From Fidelibacterota bacterium (GTDB lineage: Bacteria > Fidelibacterota > UBA2242), in NCBI GenBank assembly GCA_016936335.1, contig JAFGXZ010000137.1, positions 1 through 8,345 on the forward strand: a stretch of DNA of 8,345 bases. Direction: 5' to 3'. Both the position numbers and the translations under genes were made by a program. The notes under the pieces were generated by a model. That model saw nothing but the letters and a program-made list of their open reading frames with translations, was not told the origin of the DNA and searched no databases. Below are positions 6,340 to 8,345 of this stretch, one piece after another; within the stretch, counting starts at the first letter, position 1, and each line of letters opens with the position of its first letter.

Positions 6340-7536
6340 CTATTCAATTGGCGATTCGGTCTTCCCCGGATTTACCAGCCGAATTTCCATGGGTTTAAGG
6401 GTATCGATATGAATATCGCGTTGCGGGAATGCAATTGTAATACCGGCGTTCCGAAACAATTCATCAATGCGAAATCGGATTTCACTTTCGATAATTAAGG
6501 GATTGACGGTGTCGGTAAGCTGAACCCAGAACAGGGCGCGGAAGATGAGTGCGCTGTCGCCAAAATCTGTAAACAGGACGAAAGGTTTTGGATCTTTTTC
6601 GATATTTTTATTATCGGTAACTGCCTGAATAATCAGGTCGTGTACCTTTTTTACTGGTGATCCATAGGCGACCCCAACAATTACTTCTCGTCGGAGAAAA
6701 TTATCCACCAGCGACCAATTGACGACCGAATTTTCCAGTAATTTACTGTTGGGTATGACCATTCGGTAGTTTTCGAAAGTCTTGATCCGGGTCGAGCGTC
6801 CACCGATATGTTCTACGGTACCACGACGGTTTTCAATTTCCACAATGTCGCCGATTTTGAGAGGCCGCTCCATCATTAAAACCAGGCCGCTGAGAAAATT
6901 ATTGACCAAATTCTGACTGCCAAGGCCAACGCCGATGGCCAGAGCACCCCCTATGACGGTGAAAGCGGTTAGAGGAATTCCGATCACGCTAAGTGCGAAA
7001 AGGAATACAAACGCCACAAGCAGGTAGCGAAAAATAGTTTCAAGAGATTTTTTTACCGATAAATCGTTACGAAATCGCCGTGGGATCAACAGCACAATTT
7101 GCCGGGAGAGGTATCTGGTGAGCCCCATTCCTAGAATCAATAAAATCAGCCCGATGATAATATTTCCAAGTGAAATGTCGTTTTCTTTGACAGAAAAGAG
7201 ATTCAGTTTCCATATTTTTATAAAAATGTTGATTGAAAATCCCATTATTAAAAACGCAGTTACCAACACAAAAATCAATAGAAGATAGCTGATCGTAGAC
7301 TCCAGCCAATTGCGTGTTTTTTTGTCTTTGATAAAGCGCTCAATGATGTAGCGGTTGATTATCTCAGCCGCAGTTCTTGTGATTCGACGCCCCAGAATAA
7401 TGACAACGAATGCCAGAACAAGAGGGCCAAGATGGATATTTATAATTTTATTCTGAATCAGAGGGAAACTCCAAACAGAAACAACCGTTTTGAAAAATTC
7501 TGTAATTATTATTGAAAATTGATCAAACACTGACAT
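6340..7536 (-). CDS. MscS-family mechanosensitive ion channel
   Basis: 398 residues from the chosen ATG. Five hydrophobic helices are predicted (numbered from this ATG: about 35-49, 79-105, 122-150, 171-192 and 195-225). The last is the pore helix with the family signature GGALAIGVGLGSQNLVNNFLSG followed by MMERPLKIGDIVEI. Gly/Ala packing along this helix is characteristic of MscS. The beta domain (GTVEHIGGRSTRIKTFENYR, then IPNSKLLENSVVNWS) and the C-terminal alpha/beta domain ending in IAFPQRDIHI are intact. E. coli MscS has three TM helices, so this is one of the longer family members. The protein releases solutes when membrane tension rises after hypo-osmotic shock. The frame continues upstream to a TTG at 7584, but the ATG at 7536 gives a normal N-terminus and leaves the upstream promoter sequences non-coding, so I prefer it. 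It converges on the 5460-6323 gene. Confidence 0.93.
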   Translation of the reverse strand: MSVFDQFSIIITEFFKTVVSVWSFPLIQNKIINIHLGPLVLAFVVIILGRRITRTAAEIINRYIIERFIKDKKTRNWLESTISYLLLIFVLVTAFLIMGFSINIFIKIWKLNLFSVKENDISLGNIIIGLILLILGMGLTRYLSRQIVLLIPRRFRNDLSVKKSLETIFRYLLVAFVFLFALSVIGIPLTAFTVIGGALAIGVGLGSQNLVNNFLSGLVLMMERPLKIGDIVEIENRRGTVEHIGGRSTRIKTFENYRMVIPNSKLLENSVVNWSLVDNFLRREVIVGVAYGSPVKKVHDLIIQAVTDNKNIEKDPKPFVLFTDFGDSALIFRALFWVQLTDTVNPLIIESEIRFRIDELFRNAGITIAFPQRDIHIDTLKPMEIRLVNPGKTESPIE

Positions 7537-7558
7537 CCTATTTTTATCTTGGTATAAT
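7530..7558 (+). promoter_or_regulatory. Near-consensus sigma70-type promoter for the AroQ-like gene
   Basis: CTGACA (7530-7535, five of six matches to TTGACA), an exact 17-bp spacer, and a perfect TATAAT (7553-7558). Transcription would start near 7565, about 80 nt before the ATG at 7646. The -35 box overlaps the first codons of the divergent MscS gene. Confidence 0.65.
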
Positions 7559-7584
7559 GTATGGTGAATTTCATATAAACACAA
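7556..7584 (-). promoter_or_regulatory. Possible minus-strand promoter for the MscS gene
   Basis: Read on the minus strand, TTGTGT (7584-7579), a 17-bp spacer and TACATT (7561-7556) form a modest sigma70-like pair, with four of six matches in each box. Its -10 overlaps the plus-strand TATAAT, so the two polymerases would compete. The leader to the ATG at 7536 would be short. Positional logic supports it more than the match quality does. Confidence 0.3.
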
Positions 7585-7611
7585 TTCATAAGTTTTACCA
7601 AAAGTGCCTGT

Positions 7612-7623
7612 TGTTTATAAACA
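7612..7623. promoter_or_regulatory. Perfect 12-bp palindrome in the 5' leader of the AroQ-like gene
   Basis: TGTTTATAAACA is its own reverse complement and lies about 47 nt downstream of the predicted start at about 7565, between promoter and ATG. A dimeric regulator could bind here as a roadblock, but an AT-rich 12-mer palindrome can also occur by chance. No second copy was noticed in the window. Confidence 0.25.
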
Positions 7624-7645
7624 TATTCCCTTGTATTTTTCAACC

Positions 7646-8068
7646 ATGAAAATATTAGTAATCCATGGTCCAAATATGCCCCTGTTGGGAAAAGTTTCCA
7701 TTAAATCTGGAACGCGGCTGACCCTGGACAAACTGGACAAGACTATTCGGAAAGAAGCCAATATTGCCGGGGTCGAAGTAAAGATTATTCAGTTTTGCGA
7801 TGAAGAACACATTCTTAAAACCATCCGCCGTAACCGAAATGAAATTTCCGGAATACTGCTCAATCCAGGTCCGTTATCTCTAACTGCGTTCAGTCTGCGG
7901 GAATTACTTGGGATTCTGCAAATTCCGACAGCCGAGGTATGTATTGAAGAGTTTCCCTTTTCCAATGAAACATTTTCTCAATCGGTTTTGAAAGATGTTG
8001 TGACAACACGATTTATTGGGCCCGGTGTCGAACCCTATCTCCACGGGTTAAATTCTTTGCTGAAATGA
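7646..8068 (+). CDS. AroQ-fold (type II 3-dehydroquinate dehydratase-like) protein, probable pseudoenzyme
   Basis: 140 residues, the normal length for type II dehydroquinase. The fold markers are present: MKILVIHGPNMPLLG (canonical MKILVINGPNLNLLG), ISGILLNPGPLSLTAFSLRELL (canonical GIIINPGAYTHTSVALRDAL), IPTAEVCIEEF (canonical IPVVEVHLSN) and FIGPGVEPYLHGLNSLL at the C-terminus. The catalytic set is largely gone. The REPEIYG lid with its Arg and Tyr is KVSIKSG. The His of PGAYTH is Leu79. The His of EVH is Cys99. The Arg-containing REEFR helix has no obvious counterpart. The substrate-binding Asn73 of the NPG motif remains. Canonical AroQ catalyses step three of the shikimate pathway in the cytoplasm; this protein should not. 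The ATG at 7646 matches the family start; a GTG at 7604 would add 14 non-homologous residues. No ribosome site is evident before either. Confidence 0.8.
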   Translation: MKILVIHGPNMPLLGKVSIKSGTRLTLDKLDKTIRKEANIAGVEVKIIQFCDEEHILKTIRRNRNEISGILLNPGPLSLTAFSLRELLGILQIPTAEVCIEEFPFSNETFSQSVLKDVVTTRFIGPGVEPYLHGLNSLLK

Positions 8069-8124
8069 TTAATTTCTGACAGCTGTTGACGAATAAAAAT
8101 CAAAATAAAAACAGGGACAACAAA

Positions 8125-8345
8125 ATGAAAAAACGAATCATTTTTGGATGTGTTTTCATTGCTTTAATGACATGCCTGTCTGCATTTACCGGTGAAATTG
8201 TCAGGGAATTTAATGCTCCCGGTACCTGTCCAACCGGTCTTACTTATGATGGGAAGCATCTTTGGCTGGCCGATCGCAAGGCGGATAAATTGTTTTGCAT
8301 CGATCCAAAGAGCGGGAAAGTTGTCAGATCTCTGGATTCACCGGC
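8125..8345 (+). CDS. Exported beta-propeller-like protein, 5' part (truncated by window end)
   Basis: An open frame of 73 codons runs off the window. It starts with MKKRIIFGCVFIALMTCLSA, a typical Sec signal peptide with cleavage likely after LSA at about residue 20. A Cys at 17 does not make a convincing lipobox. The mature part begins EIVREFNAPGTCPTGLTYDG, then KHLWLADRKADKLFCIDP and KSGKVVRSL. This GLxYDGxxLWxAD...DKLxxIDPxxGKVV pattern is a propeller blade as in YncE/SMP-30/NHL-like or glutamine-cyclotransferase-type repeat proteins. It is presumably periplasmic or extracellular. Function, blade number and any C-terminal domain are out of view. AGGGA (8113-8117) lies 7 nt before the ATG, supporting the start. 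The gene follows the AroQ-like gene by 56 bp and could be co-transcribed; TTGACG (8086-8091) lies in the gap but lacks a partner -10. Confidence 0.8.
   Translation, partial: MKKRIIFGCVFIALMTCLSAFTGEIVREFNAPGTCPTGLTYDGKHLWLADRKADKLFCIDPKSGKVVRSLDSP

Noticed and set aside
7534..7584. TTG start at 7584 for the MscS gene
   Set aside because: The extra 16 residues do not look like an MscS N-terminus, and they would place the coding start over both predicted promoters. The ATG at 7536 is the simpler choice.
7604..7645. GTG start at 7604 for the AroQ-like gene
   Set aside because: The 14 added residues have no counterpart in the family, whose proteins start at the MKILVI strand. The segment also contains the leader palindrome.
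8069..8124. Promoter in the gap before the propeller gene (TTGACG at 8086-8091)
   Set aside because: No -10-like hexamer at 16-18 bp spacing; the following A-rich stretch does not supply one.
1..8345. tRNA, rRNA, CRISPR array, insertion sequence or prophage content
   Set aside because: No cloverleaf-like arms, rRNA segments, spaced direct repeats, transposase motifs or phage genes were seen on either strand.

Overview
The window is about 8.3 kb of compact bacterial chromosome. Base composition is moderate by eye, and the genes are tightly packed on both strands. Several starts have a Shine-Dalgarno sequence, and there are multi-spanning envelope proteins and an exported protein. No rRNA, tRNA, IS element, CRISPR array or phage gene was seen. 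The gene set suggests an environmental Gram-negative-type bacterium. The mix of divergent family members would fit a poorly sampled lineage (for example around the FCB superphylum), but this is a weak inference, because nothing here is a taxonomic marker. No stretch longer than about 115 bp lacks a gene.

Layout. (1) Positions 1-1469, + strand: the 3' end of one CorC/HlyC-domain gene, joined by a TAATG stop/start overlap to a complete CNNM/CorC-type membrane protein (DUF21, CBS pair, CorC_HlyC). (2) Positions 4185-1417, - strand: a three-gene operon encoding a CDP-alcohol phosphatidyltransferase, an extended SDR (NAD-dependent epimerase/dehydratase family) and a PAP2-superfamily membrane phosphatase/phosphotransferase. 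This looks like a lipid head-group cassette. Its last gene overlaps the convergent CNNM gene by 53 bp, and a perfect 9-bp-stem inverted repeat lies inside the overlap. (3) Positions 4298-6323, + strand: a divergent YchF/DUF933 (Obg-like) P-loop protein, then an unrecognised protein with three membrane segments and a large soluble domain. (4) Positions 7536-6340, - strand: a five-helix MscS-type mechanosensitive channel. (5) Positions 7646-end, + strand: an AroQ-fold protein that has lost nearly all the catalytic residues of type II dehydroquinase, then the start of an exported beta-propeller-like protein cut by the window edge.

How the genes fit together. The CNNM pair, MscS channel and lipid cassette all act in or on the cytoplasmic membrane (ion handling, osmotic release, lipid head groups). 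The most unusual features are two 'broken signature' proteins: a YchF relative with a degenerate G3 motif, and an AroQ-fold probable pseudoenzyme with its own near-consensus sigma70-type promoter. The convergent palindrome and the possible phospho- or inositol-lipid function of the three-gene operon also stand out. I found no clearly new multi-gene defence or mobile system.
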